From: Curtobacterium sp. L6-1
GTDB lineage: Bacteria > Actinomycetota > Actinomycetes > Actinomycetales > Microbacteriaceae
Assembly: GCF_018885305.1 (NCBI RefSeq)
Contig: NZ_CP076544.1
Coordinates: forward strand, 1,984,001 to 2,048,000
Direction of reading: 5' to 3'
DNA: 64,000 nt
Shown: one piece after another, positions 45,286-54,450 of the stretch
Layout: each line of letters begins with the position of its first letter
Numbering within the stretch: position 1 is the stretch's first letter
The notes under the pieces: generated by a model
Told to the model about the DNA's origin: nothing
The model's input: the letters and a program-made list of their open reading frames with translations, nothing else
The model's database searches: none
Program-made: the position numbers and the translations under genes

Positions 45286-46539
45286 TCAGTTCGTGCTCGC
45301 GGTCCCGGGCTCCGCGGACGGCTGGTCGTCGCTGCCCGGAGCCGGGACCTCGTCGCCCACCTGGTGACGCCGTCGTCGGAGCTGGATCCTGCCGTGCTGT
45401 CCGCGCTTGGGGGTGGCCTCGAGCACGTGGTCCGAGTCGAGCCCGCGCCACCGTCCGCTCGCGATGGTCGTGACCATGGCGTTCAGGGTGGCGATGAGCG
45501 GCACGGCGAAGAACGCGCCCGCGATGCCGGCCAGCCCGGAGGCCGCGGTGACACCGAGCACGACGGCGAGGGGGTGCACCTTCACCGCGTTGCCCATCAC
45601 GAGCGGCTGGAGGATGTGCCCCTCGATCTGCTGCACGAGCAGCACGACGCCGAGGACGAGCACGGCGGCGAGCGGGCCGTTGAAGATGAGCGCGACGAAC
45701 ACCGCCAGGAAGCCGGTCACGATCGCACCGACGACGGGGATGAAAGCGCCGAGGAAGACGATCGCGGCGATCGGGATGACGAGGGGCATGCCGCCGAAGA
45801 ACAGGCCGACGATGAACGCGCCGAGGCCGATGCCGACCGCGTCGACGAACGCGACGAAGATCTGCACGCGGATGAAGCTCGTCAGCGTGATCCAGCCCGC
45901 GACGCCCGCACCGTCGACGGTGGCCCGGGCCTTGCGCGGGAAGAGCCGCACGGTCCAGCGCCAGACGTTCTTGCCGTCGATGAGCAGGAAGATCGTGGTG
46001 AACAGGATGATGAAGAGCGCCTCGAACACGTGCGTCGCGCTCGATCCGGCACTCGCGACGCCCGACAGGATCGTGCCGGAGTTGTCCTGCACCCACTTCG
46101 TCGCCTCGTCGAGCCAGGTGTTGACGTCTCGCTGAGAGATCCCGAATCCGGAGTTGAGCACGAACTCGCGCACGTTGCCGTACTGGGACACCGTGCGGTC
46201 CCGCAGCGAGGGGTACGAGGCGATGATCTGGTCGATGACGAGCCAGAGCAGACCCGCCACCGCGGCCAGTCCGCCGAGCAGGCTGAGCACGACGGCGAGC
46301 CACTTCGGGACGTGGTGCCGCTGGAGCCAGTTCGAGACCGGCACGAGCAGCGCGGAGATCACGATGCCGATGAGGAAGGGGATGAGGATGTCGCTGAACA
46401 CCGTCATCAGCCAGACGAACAGCGCGATGACGCCCGCGACGACGAGCACCCGCCACGAGAACGCCCCCGCGATCCGCATGCCGAGCGGTACCGAGTCCTC
46501 GACCACCGGGTCGGGATGAGTCTTCTTGCCCCAAGCCAT
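45286..46539 (-). CDS. AI-2E family transporter
   Basis: A 417-aa membrane protein with about eight helices in the PerM/AI-2E exporter family: FLIGIVISALLVPVSNWLQR near the start, FIRVQIFVAFVDAVGIGLGA, and PLVIPIAAIVFLGAFIPVVGA, GHILQPLVMG near the end. Substrates in this family are mostly unknown (autoinducer-2, Na+/H+ in some). The ATG 46539 has TACAGT 6 nt upstream, the leaderless pattern. The 50-aa C-terminal tail is basic and Pro/Ser-rich. Confidence 0.92.
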   Translation of the reverse strand: MAWGKKTHPDPVVEDSVPLGMRIAGAFSWRVLVVAGVIALFVWLMTVFSDILIPFLIGIVISALLVPVSNWLQRHHVPKWLAVVLSLLGGLAAVAGLLWLVIDQIIASYPSLRDRTVSQYGNVREFVLNSGFGISQRDVNTWLDEATKWVQDNSGTILSGVASAGSSATHVFEALFIILFTTIFLLIDGKNVWRWTVRLFPRKARATVDGAGVAGWITLTSFIRVQIFVAFVDAVGIGLGAFIVGLFFGGMPLVIPIAAIVFLGAFIPVVGAIVTGFLAVFVALIFNGPLAAVLVLGVVLLVQQIEGHILQPLVMGNAVKVHPLAVVLGVTAASGLAGIAGAFFAVPLIATLNAMVTTIASGRWRGLDSDHVLEATPKRGQHGRIQLRRRRHQVGDEVPAPGSDDQPSAEPGTASTN

Positions 46540-46632
46540 GCGGCAACTGTATCCACGGCCCGCCGGGCAGGTGCCGGGGGCGGCATGTGTCCTGCTCCGT
46601 CCGCTGTCGGTTGCGCTCGGTAGCGTTCCGGC

Positions 46633-47865
46633 ATGGTCAGGACCGCGCTCTCCGCCGCCGAGGCACGCCGTGTCGCCCTCGCCGCCCAGGGCTTCGGCCG
46701 TCCGCGCACCGACCCCGTGCCCGCCCGCGCCGTGTCCGCCGGCGCCGCGCGGCTCGGCCTGCTGCAGATCGACTCCGTCAACGTCTTCGAGCGCAGCCAC
46801 TACCTGCCCCTGTTCGCCCGGCTCGGCGCCTACGACAAGGGCGCCCTCGACCGGTTGACGCTGACGCAGCGCAGCCCCTGGATCGAGTACTGGGCGCACG
46901 AGGCGGCCTTCGTCCCGCGTGACGACCTGCGCCTGTTCCGCTGGCGGATGGACGCGTACCGCGAGCGCGACGCCACGAACCCGACCCGGGTCGCCGGCGT
47001 CGAGCGGACCGCCCGGGTGCGCGACGAGCTCCTCGCGGTGCTCGCCGCCGAGGGCCCGATGCCGGCGAGCGCGGTCGAGCACGAGTCGAACGTCCGGCGC
47101 GGTCCCTGGTGGGGGTGGAGCGACGTCAAGCAGGGGCTCGAGCAGCTCTTCCGCTGGGGTGACGTCGTGAGCGCCGGCCGCTCCGGCTTCGAGCGCGTCT
47201 ACGCCCTGCCCGACCAGGTGCTGCCGGCGGGGTACTTCGCGACCGCCCCCGACCGTGCCGACGCCGTCCGCGAGCTCGTGCGTCGGTCCGCCCGGGCGAT
47301 CGGCGTCGGCACCCGGGCCGACCTGGCGGACCACCACCGGCTGCGCGCCGACGACACCGCCGCCGCCGTCGCCGACCTGCAGGACGCCGGGGAACTCGTC
47401 CCGGTCACGGTCGAGGGGTGGCGGGACCGCGCCTGGATGCACGTCGACGCTCGGGTCCCCCGGCGCGTCGACGCCGACGCCGTGCTCAGCCCGTTCGACC
47501 CGGTGGTCTGGTTCCGACCGCGGGCGGAGCGCCTGTTCGGCTTCCACTACCGGATCGAGATCTACACGCCCGCGCCGAAGCGGGTGTTCGGGTACTACGT
47601 GCTGCCGGTGCTGCAGGACGAGGCGCTCGTCGGCCGCATCGACCTGAAGAACGACCGGCAGCGGGGCGTGCTGCACGTCCGTACCGCGTGGCACGAGCCC
47701 GGTGCCCGCATCGACGCCGAGCGGCTAGCCGCGCTCCTCCGTCGGACCGCGGCGTGGCAGGGCCTGGGCGACGTCGAGGTCACCGACCGCGGGTCAGCGG
47801 CGCGGGACGTGGCAGCTGCGCTCGGCGTCCGGGCGATCGACCCCGCTGCCTTGCCCGTCGACTAG
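46633..47865 (+). CDS. YcaQ/AlkZ-type DNA glycosylase (winged helix, HTH_42)
   Basis: A 410-aa protein of the family that opens interstrand crosslinks. It has the catalytic Q-x-D motif at Gln45-Asp47 (LLQIDSVNVFERSHY), then tandem winged-helix domains and a beta-barrel end (FGFHYRIEIYTPAPKRVFG). TAGCGT ends 6 nt before the ATG. It overlaps the end of the convergent lemA by 4 bp. Substrate spectrum is inferred from the family. Confidence 0.9.
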   Translation: MVRTALSAAEARRVALAAQGFGRPRTDPVPARAVSAGAARLGLLQIDSVNVFERSHYLPLFARLGAYDKGALDRLTLTQRSPWIEYWAHEAAFVPRDDLRLFRWRMDAYRERDATNPTRVAGVERTARVRDELLAVLAAEGPMPASAVEHESNVRRGPWWGWSDVKQGLEQLFRWGDVVSAGRSGFERVYALPDQVLPAGYFATAPDRADAVRELVRRSARAIGVGTRADLADHHRLRADDTAAAVADLQDAGELVPVTVEGWRDRAWMHVDARVPRRVDADAVLSPFDPVVWFRPRAERLFGFHYRIEIYTPAPKRVFGYYVLPVLQDEALVGRIDLKNDRQRGVLHVRTAWHEPGARIDAERLAALLRRTAAWQGLGDVEVTDRGSAARDVAAALGVRAIDPAALPVD

Positions 47866-48443
47866 AACTGGACGCGCGGCGGTTCGGCGATCGCGGCCGG
47901 CTCCGCGGTCTCGAAGAACGGTGCCGGGCCGACGCCACGACGCTTCGCGAACGTCGACGTGGGGAACTGGCGCACCTTGGTGTTGAGTTCGCGCACGCCG
48001 CCGTTGTAGTGCCGTCGCGCGGACTGGATCTTGTCCTCGGTGGACACGAGTTCGGACTGCAGCTGGAGGAAGGCCTGGCTCGACTGGAGCTGCGGGTACC
48101 CCTCGGCCACTTTGAACACGCCCTTGAGCGCCTTCTGCATGTGGCCCTCTGCGGTCGACGCGGCGACGGCGTCCCGTGCCCCGAGCGTCTCGGCCCGGGC
48201 GTCGGTCACGGCCGTGAGGACGGACTGCTCGTGCGTGGCGTGGCCCTGCACGGTGTCGACGATCGTCGGGATGAGCGCCGCGCGCTGCTGCAGCTGCTCG
48301 GCGATCTCGGACCAGGCGGCGTCCACCCGGCCCTGCAGCGCCACGAGGGACTTGTGACTGACCCAGAGCCAGATCCCGATCACCACGAGGATGACGACCA
48401 CCACGCCGATCACGATGAGGGTCGTGACGAGTCCGGTGTCCAT
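47862..48443 (-). CDS. lemA: LemA family protein
   Basis: A 193-aa protein with an N-terminal membrane helix (LVTTLIVIGVVVVILVVIGI) and a long helical LemA domain (ALQGRVDAAWSEIAEQLQQR; RRHYNGGVRELNTKVRQFP). Often next to TPM/membrane protease genes; here it is divergent from a large Ig-like membrane protein. Function of LemA in bacteria is unclear. Stop codons of lemA and the glycosylase overlap. Confidence 0.92.
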   Translation of the reverse strand: MDTGLVTTLIVIGVVVVILVVIGIWLWVSHKSLVALQGRVDAAWSEIAEQLQQRAALIPTIVDTVQGHATHEQSVLTAVTDARAETLGARDAVAASTAEGHMQKALKGVFKVAEGYPQLQSSQAFLQLQSELVSTEDKIQSARRHYNGGVRELNTKVRQFPTSTFAKRRGVGPAPFFETAEPAAIAEPPRVQF

Positions 48444-48668
48444 GCGGGGGTACTCCTTTGCGCGTCGGGTCGCGGTGCCTGCCGGACCCCAGCGGTCTGC
48501 TGGTCGGACCGGGAGAGGTCCGGATCGATCCTACCGAGCGAGTCGAGGGGCCCTCGTTCGTCAGTGATCTTCACGGCCGATTCCCGAGTGGCACACACCG
48601 GGCTCGCCGACGCCGTCCGGCACGGGGGTCGTTCCGCGCCGATCGGGCCGGTTCCTCCGCGCGGGGTG

Positions 48669-48697
48669 TTGACCCGGACGCCCGGATCACGTGGGAT
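48669..48697 (+). promoter_or_regulatory. Candidate promoter of the Ig-like membrane protein
   Basis: TTGACC (48669-48674), 17 bp, TGGGAT (48692-48697). Initiation about 7 nt later would fall on ATG 48705, giving a leaderless mRNA. Nothing else was seen in 48444-48668. Confidence 0.5.
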
Positions 48698-48704
48698 GGA
48701 AGGG

Positions 48705-51137
48705 ATGGACACGGCAGGGGACGACGTGGCGCACCGGGACGACAGGGGTGACGTCCGGCGTCGCCGACCCCGCCGACCGGCCGCACGCCGGCCCGCCGCG
48801 CGCCAGCCTGCCGCACACCGACCGGTCCCACACCGACCAGCCGCACGCCGCACCGGGCGCCTGCTCGCCGCCGCCCTCGGCCTCGTCCTCCTGCCGCTCG
48901 GTGCGCTCCCTGCCGTCGCCGCGACCACGACGTTGCCGGGAGCGGGTTCGCCGACCGCCCCTGCGGCGACGCAGCCGCCCGTCTACGCGAACCCGGTGCC
49001 CGCTCCCGCGGCCCCGAGCCCGACGCCGAGCCGCGCGCCGACGCCGCCGACGACCGGGACGCCCACCCCGCCGACGATCGCCGACCCCGGCGACATCACC
49101 ACCGACCTCGGTCGCTTCTCGGGTCGCGCCACCCCTGGCCACGGCGTCCGCGTCGCCGACCCGGCCGTCCCCTCCGCGTCGGTGTGCCGGACGACGACCC
49201 GCCCCGACGGGAGGTGGTCCTGCGTCGGCACCGTGCACTCCGGGCCCGCGCAGGTCTTCACCGTGCTCGACACGACGTCCTCGTCGCTGCCGGGTGCCGA
49301 CGCCGCCCCCTCCGACGTCATCGTGCCGCCGACGGTGGACACCGGGCAGCCGACGACCGGTGCCGTGACGGGGACCGGCCGAGCGGGTGCGACGGTGACC
49401 GTGGCACGTGCCGGCACCACCGCGGTGCGGACCGCGACGGTCGGCCCGACCGGGACCTGGCACGTGGGGTGGGGCGTCGGTCCCGGCGCTCTCGCGAACG
49501 GCGCCGTGACGGTCACCGCGACCCAGACCGCGAGCACGGCGGACGGGTACCGCTCGGACCTGCGGAGCGCGACGTCCGCGCCCCGGACCATCACCATCGA
49601 CCGCACCGCCCCGGCAGCGCCGCGCATCCTGACGCCGTCGGCCGGCGACGAGACCACTGCGCAGCCGGTCCGGATCGCGGGCACCGCCGAGGTGGGCACC
49701 ATCGTCACGGCCTACGTCGACGACGTCGCCGTGTGCCGGTCCGAGGTCAGCGCTGGCGGTTCCTGGTCCTGCCGGGTCGCCGACGTCCTCCGTGCCGGCA
49801 GTCACCGCGTCGCAGCGGGCGCGCAGGACCTCGCCGGCAACACCTCGCGCCCCTCGACGGCCGTCGTCGTCCGGGTCCCCGGTGGCCCGACGGCGACCGG
49901 GTCCCGCGCGCCCGGCAGCTCGTCGGAGCCGTCCGCCGGTACCGGTTCGACCTCCGGCGTCGGCCCGACCGCTGGGAACGACGCGGGACGGCCCGGCGGC
50001 TCCGGCACCGGGCGCGGTGGGAGTACCGACGGCCCGACCGGCGGCGGCGCGAGCGGCCCCGCCGGGACGGGCACGCCGGACTCCGACGACCCCACGTCCG
50101 CCGGCGCGCTGCCGAGCGGCGGCGTGGGCGGCGGCGGGCACCCGGACTGGTCCGGCCCGGCCGGTGACTGGACGGTCGCGACGGGCTACGACCGCGCCGT
50201 GCCCACCATCCAGTCCTCGTTCTCCTGGCGCACCCTGGCGATCGCCACCGGGGTCGCGCTGGCGTTCCTCCTGCTCGTCGCCGGGCCGGTCCGGGTGCTC
50301 GCCGGAGCCGTCCGCGGTCGCCTGCCGAGCCGCGCCTCCCGGTTCACCGGTCGGAACCGGCCGCGGTCCGAGCGCACGCGGGGCGACGAGGCCCTGCCCG
50401 TCTGGGGCTCGGTCGCCGTCGCGGTCACGCTCGCCGGCGTGCTCGCCCTCCTCGGGACCGGCATCGCCCTCGAGGCGCGGTACGTCCGCCTCGCGCTCGG
50501 GGTGCTCGCCGGCGTCGGCGTCCTGACGGCCGGCGTGGTCCTCGCCACCCGCTGGGCCGCGGGGACGGACCGCCACACGGTCACCTACCGGGTGTCCCCC
50601 TGGCTGGTCCTCGCCGCCGTCGTCGCCAGCGGGCTCACCCGCACGCTCGACCTCTCCCCCGCGCTCGTGGTCGGTGTGCTCCTGGTCCCGGTCGGCCGGA
50701 CCGACGTGGACACCGCCGCCGTGCGGATCGGTGTCGGTCTCGCGGCGTGCGCACGGAGCGCGACCTGGCGGTCGGTCACCCTGCTCGTCCTCGCGAGCGC
50801 CGGCTGGGTGCTGCACAGCGTCGTCCCGGGCTCGGGCTTCGTCGGGTCGCTCGTCTCGGAGTTCGCGAGCACCCTGTGCGTCGGCGGCCTCGGGTCGCTC
50901 GTCGTCACGCTGCTGCCGCTCCGCGGATCGGCGGGCGCCGCGCTCGCGTCCGTCTCCCGGTCCCGCTACGCGGGGCTCGCCGCGGTCGCCGTCGGGCTGG
51001 CGGCGGCGGTCTACTCCGGGCCGACGGGCACCCACGTGCCGGTCGCGGCCATGACGGCCGGGGTCGCCGTCGTCGTCGCCGCTGCGGTCGGCGTGTGGTC
51101 CTGGTCGCGCTTCCGCGGTCCGGCACTGCCCTCCTGA
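48705..51137 (+). CDS. Large membrane protein with external Ig-like repeats
   Basis: An 810-aa protein of unknown function. A basic Arg/Pro/Ala region (residues about 15-50) ends in a signal-like helix (LLAAALGLVLLPLGALPAVA). Outside come a Pro/Thr linker and three bacterial Ig-like modules: GRFSGRATPGHGVRV, GAVTGTGRAGATVTV and PVRIAGTAEVGTIVTAYVDD. A Gly/Ser/Thr-rich linker of about 100 aa leads to roughly eight to ten membrane helices (from TLAIATGVALAFLLLVAGP to the end). Two Cys pairs (one in the first Ig module, one in the third) could form disulfides. ATG 48705 chosen from the promoter; ATG 48696 also in frame. Confidence 0.8.
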   Translation: MDTAGDDVAHRDDRGDVRRRRPRRPAARRPAARQPAAHRPVPHRPAARRTGRLLAAALGLVLLPLGALPAVAATTTLPGAGSPTAPAATQPPVYANPVPAPAAPSPTPSRAPTPPTTGTPTPPTIADPGDITTDLGRFSGRATPGHGVRVADPAVPSASVCRTTTRPDGRWSCVGTVHSGPAQVFTVLDTTSSSLPGADAAPSDVIVPPTVDTGQPTTGAVTGTGRAGATVTVARAGTTAVRTATVGPTGTWHVGWGVGPGALANGAVTVTATQTASTADGYRSDLRSATSAPRTITIDRTAPAAPRILTPSAGDETTAQPVRIAGTAEVGTIVTAYVDDVAVCRSEVSAGGSWSCRVADVLRAGSHRVAAGAQDLAGNTSRPSTAVVVRVPGGPTATGSRAPGSSSEPSAGTGSTSGVGPTAGNDAGRPGGSGTGRGGSTDGPTGGGASGPAGTGTPDSDDPTSAGALPSGGVGGGGHPDWSGPAGDWTVATGYDRAVPTIQSSFSWRTLAIATGVALAFLLLVAGPVRVLAGAVRGRLPSRASRFTGRNRPRSERTRGDEALPVWGSVAVAVTLAGVLALLGTGIALEARYVRLALGVLAGVGVLTAGVVLATRWAAGTDRHTVTYRVSPWLVLAAVVASGLTRTLDLSPALVVGVLLVPVGRTDVDTAAVRIGVGLAACARSATWRSVTLLVLASAGWVLHSVVPGSGFVGSLVSEFASTLCVGGLGSLVVTLLPLRGSAGAALASVSRSRYAGLAAVAVGLAAAVYSGPTGTHVPVAAMTAGVAVVVAAAVGVWSWSRFRGPALPS

Positions 51138-51240
51138 CCCGGGCGTCCCCCCACGGAGGCGCGGGTCCGACCCCGCGTCCCGCACCTGGGTAGGCTCTCC
51201 GCCGCCGTCCGGCCGGGAGGCCCGCCACCCGTCCCGCAGG

Positions 51241-51295
51241 CAGCCGTCAGCGGTCAGCCGCCAGCCGTCAGCCGTCAGCCGTCAGCCGTCAGCCC
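51241..51295. repeat. Heptanucleotide tandem array
   Basis: About seven to eight copies of CAGCCGT, the last four identical. It lies between the convergent Ig-like and ThrE genes, in no gene. Such arrays change length by slippage. Confidence 0.85.
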
Positions 51296-51361
51296 GGCGG
51301 CTGCACGACGGACGCGCAGCGCGCCTCCCCCGCGGGTCGCACCGGGACGACGGGACGATCG

Positions 51362-52684
51362 TCAGTGTGACGGAGCGTTCCGGGCGAACAGACCGGGCAG
51401 CAGCCCGCCGATCTTGGTGCCGACGCACAGACTGACGAAGGTCGCGAGCGGCGTCGCGAGCGCGGCTGCGTCGAACGTGGCCACGGCGACCAATCCGACG
51501 GTGCCCGGCACCAGCAGCAGGAACGCCGGGCGGAACGACACCGTCGCCGGGATGACGGGCACGATGCGCTCGAGCACCCGGGTCCCGACGAACAGCAGGG
51601 CGGCCGCCAGGCCGGTCGCGACGACGCTCCCGCTGAACGGGGTCAGCCACGACACGACCGCGTACGCGGTGAGCATGACGAGGACGGACGCGGCGGTGAG
51701 CCGGCAGCCCGAGCCGAACACGAGGCTGATGCCGGTCGCGAGCACCACGACGGCGAGCCACGACGCCCAGAGGGCGGGGACGGCCTCCCACCCGGGGCGG
51801 TCGGTGCCGATGCCCGCGACCTCGCCCACCAGGGCGGCGGAGGTCGGGTCGATGCGCAGCCCGGTGACCGTGCTCCCGGCGGCGATGCCCGCGGCCATGA
51901 AGCCCAGCATGATGAGGCCCTGCATGAGCCGCGCCGACCCGGTCACGATGTCCGCGGCGGTGAGCTCCAGCAGCGCGTTCGTGATGAGGGCCCCGGGCAC
52001 GAACACGGCGACCGGCGCGCACACCGCGTAGAGCGGGACGTGGTCGAAGCCCGTGCCGGCGGCGACGAGACCGACCACGGCCGTGGAGCAGAAGGCGGCC
52101 AGGAAGGGCACGACGGCGACGGCCTCGCGGAACCGTCGCAGGAGCAGCCCGATCACGCCGACGAGCGCGCCGACGACGAGGGCGAGGAGCACGGCCCACC
52201 ACGGGCAGCGGAAGACGACGGCGAGCCCGGCGGAGGTCAGGGCATTGCCGAGCACCCACGGCAACGGAGCCGGCGGACGGGTGCCCTGCCGGATGCTGCG
52301 GGCCCGCGCGGGGATCTCGGCGAGGGCGATCGCACCCCGCTCGAGCCCGAGGACCAGGCGGTTCGCCCGGGCGGACTGGCGGAACGAGAGCTCGATGCCC
52401 TCGGCGTTCACGATCGTGGCGGCACCGGTCGCGGTCTCGCTGACGATGACGAGCGCGGGCAGCACCCCGATCGCCAGCCCGTCGCCGACACCGGCGGCGT
52501 CACGGGTCTTCTCGAGGGCGGACCGGACGTCGGTGACGGAGCTGCCGGCGTCGAGCAGGAGGGCACCGAGCGTGCCGAGCAGCATGCCGACGGGGACCGT
52601 CTCGCCGTCGATGACCTCGACGTGGGCCTCGGGGCGCCGGAGGGCGTCCCGGAGGTTCGTCAGCGCACTCCCGATCCCGACCAC
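51362..52684 (-). CDS. ThrE-type threonine/serine exporter
   Basis: A 440-aa single-chain exporter. The N-terminal DUF1212 domain (about 1-150, VPVGMLLGTLGALLLDAG; ATGAATIVNAEG) is followed by about ten membrane helices, including the DUF3815-like end (GFDHVPLYAVCAPVAVFVPG; SFRPAFLLLVPGTVG). GTG 52684 has TACGCT 6 nt upstream, the leaderless pattern; the frame stays open upstream but would run through the tRNA gene. Exports Thr/Ser in Corynebacterium; here inferred. Confidence 0.93.
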   Translation of the reverse strand: MVGIGSALTNLRDALRRPEAHVEVIDGETVPVGMLLGTLGALLLDAGSSVTDVRSALEKTRDAAGVGDGLAIGVLPALVIVSETATGAATIVNAEGIELSFRQSARANRLVLGLERGAIALAEIPARARSIRQGTRPPAPLPWVLGNALTSAGLAVVFRCPWWAVLLALVVGALVGVIGLLLRRFREAVAVVPFLAAFCSTAVVGLVAAGTGFDHVPLYAVCAPVAVFVPGALITNALLELTAADIVTGSARLMQGLIMLGFMAAGIAAGSTVTGLRIDPTSAALVGEVAGIGTDRPGWEAVPALWASWLAVVVLATGISLVFGSGCRLTAASVLVMLTAYAVVSWLTPFSGSVVATGLAAALLFVGTRVLERIVPVIPATVSFRPAFLLLVPGTVGLVAVATFDAAALATPLATFVSLCVGTKIGGLLPGLFARNAPSH

Positions 52685-52764
52685 CAGGTCAGCGTAACGA
52701 GTCGCGGGAGCCCTGCTCGGCACAGCCTCACGGACAGGGGCTGGCGCTTGCGCTGGCCGATCCG

Positions 52765-52838
52765 TACCCCCGGTGGGACTCGAACCCACAACTCGACGAT
52801 TTTAAGTCGCATGCCTCTACCGATTGGGCCACGGGGGC
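52765..52838 (-). tRNA. tRNA with anticodon UAA (tRNA-Leu, short variable arm)
   Basis: 74 nt. Acceptor GCCCCCG pairs with CGGGGGT (G1-U72 wobble), discriminator A73, no encoded CCA. Anticodon loop CTTAAAA gives UAA, reading UUA. T arm GTGGG-TTCGAGT-CCCAC is perfect. The anticodon stem is weak: 27-43 is a U-C mismatch and 28-42 a G-U wobble. The variable region is only 5 nt (GAGTT), whereas leucine tRNAs usually have a long arm. Confidence 0.85.
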
Positions 52839-52931
52839 GCACGACCGCGGGCGGTCGGGCCGCAACAGCCTACCGACGCGAGCGGGCGGCCACCCACCGG
52901 GTGACCGCCCGCTCGACTGCGTGCGTGCTGC

Positions 52932-54404
52932 TTACTCGGTCTTCGCCGACTCGCCGGCGCCCACGGGCTCGGCTTCCTTCGACACGTCCTCCGCCGGGGT
53001 GGCGTAGGCGGGACCGGCGGCACCGGCGGGCTGGCCCTCGGCCGGGGACTCGGCGTCGGGAGCCGCCTCGACGGCCGGCTTCGGCCGCGAGGCCCACGCC
53101 TCGAACGCCGCGCGCGGGGTCTCACGGTCGTCGAGCGACGCGATGTCACGGCCGAGGAAGAACGCGCCGACCCAGTCGCCGACGACGCGGATCTTGCGCT
53201 CCCACGACGGCATGGCCAGGCCGTGGTAGCCGCGGTGGGCACCCCAGGCGAGGAAGCCCTTCATCGCGAACTTGCCGGACTGGAAGACACCGATGCCGAG
53301 GCCGAGGCCCGCGACGGCGCCCAGGTTCTCGTGCTTGTAGTCGACGGTCGCTTCGCCACGGATCGTCGCGACGAGGTTCTTCGCGAGCTGCTTGGCCTGA
53401 CGGACGGCGTGCTGGGCGTTCGGGACGCACATGCCGCCGACGCCGCCACCCGTGAGGTCCGGGACGGCCGCGACGTCACCGCAGGCCCAGGCGTCGGCGA
53501 TGACGGTGCCCTCGTCGACAATCCGCAGGTCGGGCTGCACGGTGATGCGGCCGCGGGACTCGAGCGGGAAGTCGGTGCCCTTGACCATCGGGTTCGCCAT
53601 GACGCCGGCGGTCCAGATGATGAGGTCGGACTCGATGGTCTCGATCGACTCGTCCTTGGCCTTGAGCTGGCAGACGCCACCGACCGCCGAGGCGAGCTGC
53701 GTCTCGAGGTGCACCGTGGCACCGCGCTCGGCGAGGTTCTTGAGCACCCAGTGCGACGTCTCGAGGGAGACCTCGGGCATGATGCGGCCCATCGCCTCGA
53801 CCAGGTGGAAGTGCGTGTCCTCGAAGGCGATCTGCGGGTAGCTGCTCAGCAGGTCCGAGACGAAGGAGCGGAGCTCGGCGAACACCTCGATGCCGGCGAA
53901 GCCACCGCCGACGACGACGACCGTGAGCAGACGCTGGCGCTCGGGGCCGGCCGGGAGGTTGGCCGCCTTGGCGAAGTTCGTGAGGATCTTGTCGCGGATC
54001 GCGGCGGCCTCTTCGATGGTCTTGAGGCCGATGGCCTCGTCCGCGACGCCCGGGATCGGGAACGTGCGGGAGACGGCGCCGGCGGTCATGACGATCTGGT
54101 CGTAGGACTCCTCCCACGCTGCACCGACCTCGGGCGTGATCGTCGCGGTCTTGTTCGCGTGGTCGACCTTGGTGACCTTCGCGGTGACGACGCGCGTCGA
54201 CTTGAGGTGGCGGCGGTGCGAGACCACGGCGTGACGCGGCTCGATCGAACCGGCGGCGACCTCGGGGAGGAACGGCTGGTACGTCATGTACGGCAGCGGG
54301 TCCACCATGAGGACCTCGGCTTCGCCCTGGCGAAGGTGCTTCTCGAGCTTCCATGCGGTGTAGAAGCCGGCGTAACCGCCGCCGACGACGAGGATCTTGG
54401 GCAC
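52932..54404 (-). CDS. ndh: Type II NADH dehydrogenase
   Basis: A 490-aa membrane-associated flavoprotein passing electrons from NADH to menaquinone without pumping protons. Two Rossmann motifs: VVGGGYAGFYTAW for FAD (near residue 8) and VVVVGGGFAGIEVFAEL for NADH (near 170). ADAWACGDVAAVPD is the second FAD site. The C-terminal membrane-binding region (FLAWGAHRGYHGLAMP) is followed by a 60-aa Ala/Pro/Glu tail. GTG 54404 has AAGGAGATC 8 nt upstream. Confidence 0.95.
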   Translation of the reverse strand: MPKILVVGGGYAGFYTAWKLEKHLRQGEAEVLMVDPLPYMTYQPFLPEVAAGSIEPRHAVVSHRRHLKSTRVVTAKVTKVDHANKTATITPEVGAAWEESYDQIVMTAGAVSRTFPIPGVADEAIGLKTIEEAAAIRDKILTNFAKAANLPAGPERQRLLTVVVVGGGFAGIEVFAELRSFVSDLLSSYPQIAFEDTHFHLVEAMGRIMPEVSLETSHWVLKNLAERGATVHLETQLASAVGGVCQLKAKDESIETIESDLIIWTAGVMANPMVKGTDFPLESRGRITVQPDLRIVDEGTVIADAWACGDVAAVPDLTGGGVGGMCVPNAQHAVRQAKQLAKNLVATIRGEATVDYKHENLGAVAGLGLGIGVFQSGKFAMKGFLAWGAHRGYHGLAMPSWERKIRVVGDWVGAFFLGRDIASLDDRETPRAAFEAWASRPKPAVEAAPDAESPAEGQPAGAAGPAYATPAEDVSKEAEPVGAGESAKTE

Positions 54405-54450
54405 GGGGGATGATCTCCTTGGGCTGGTTGAGCTGCTGCTGGGCGGCTGG

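Noticed and set aside
51362..52789. A longer ThrE reading starting at 52789
   Set aside because: It would be translated through part of the tRNA gene; the leaderless GTG at 52684 gives the normal N-terminus.
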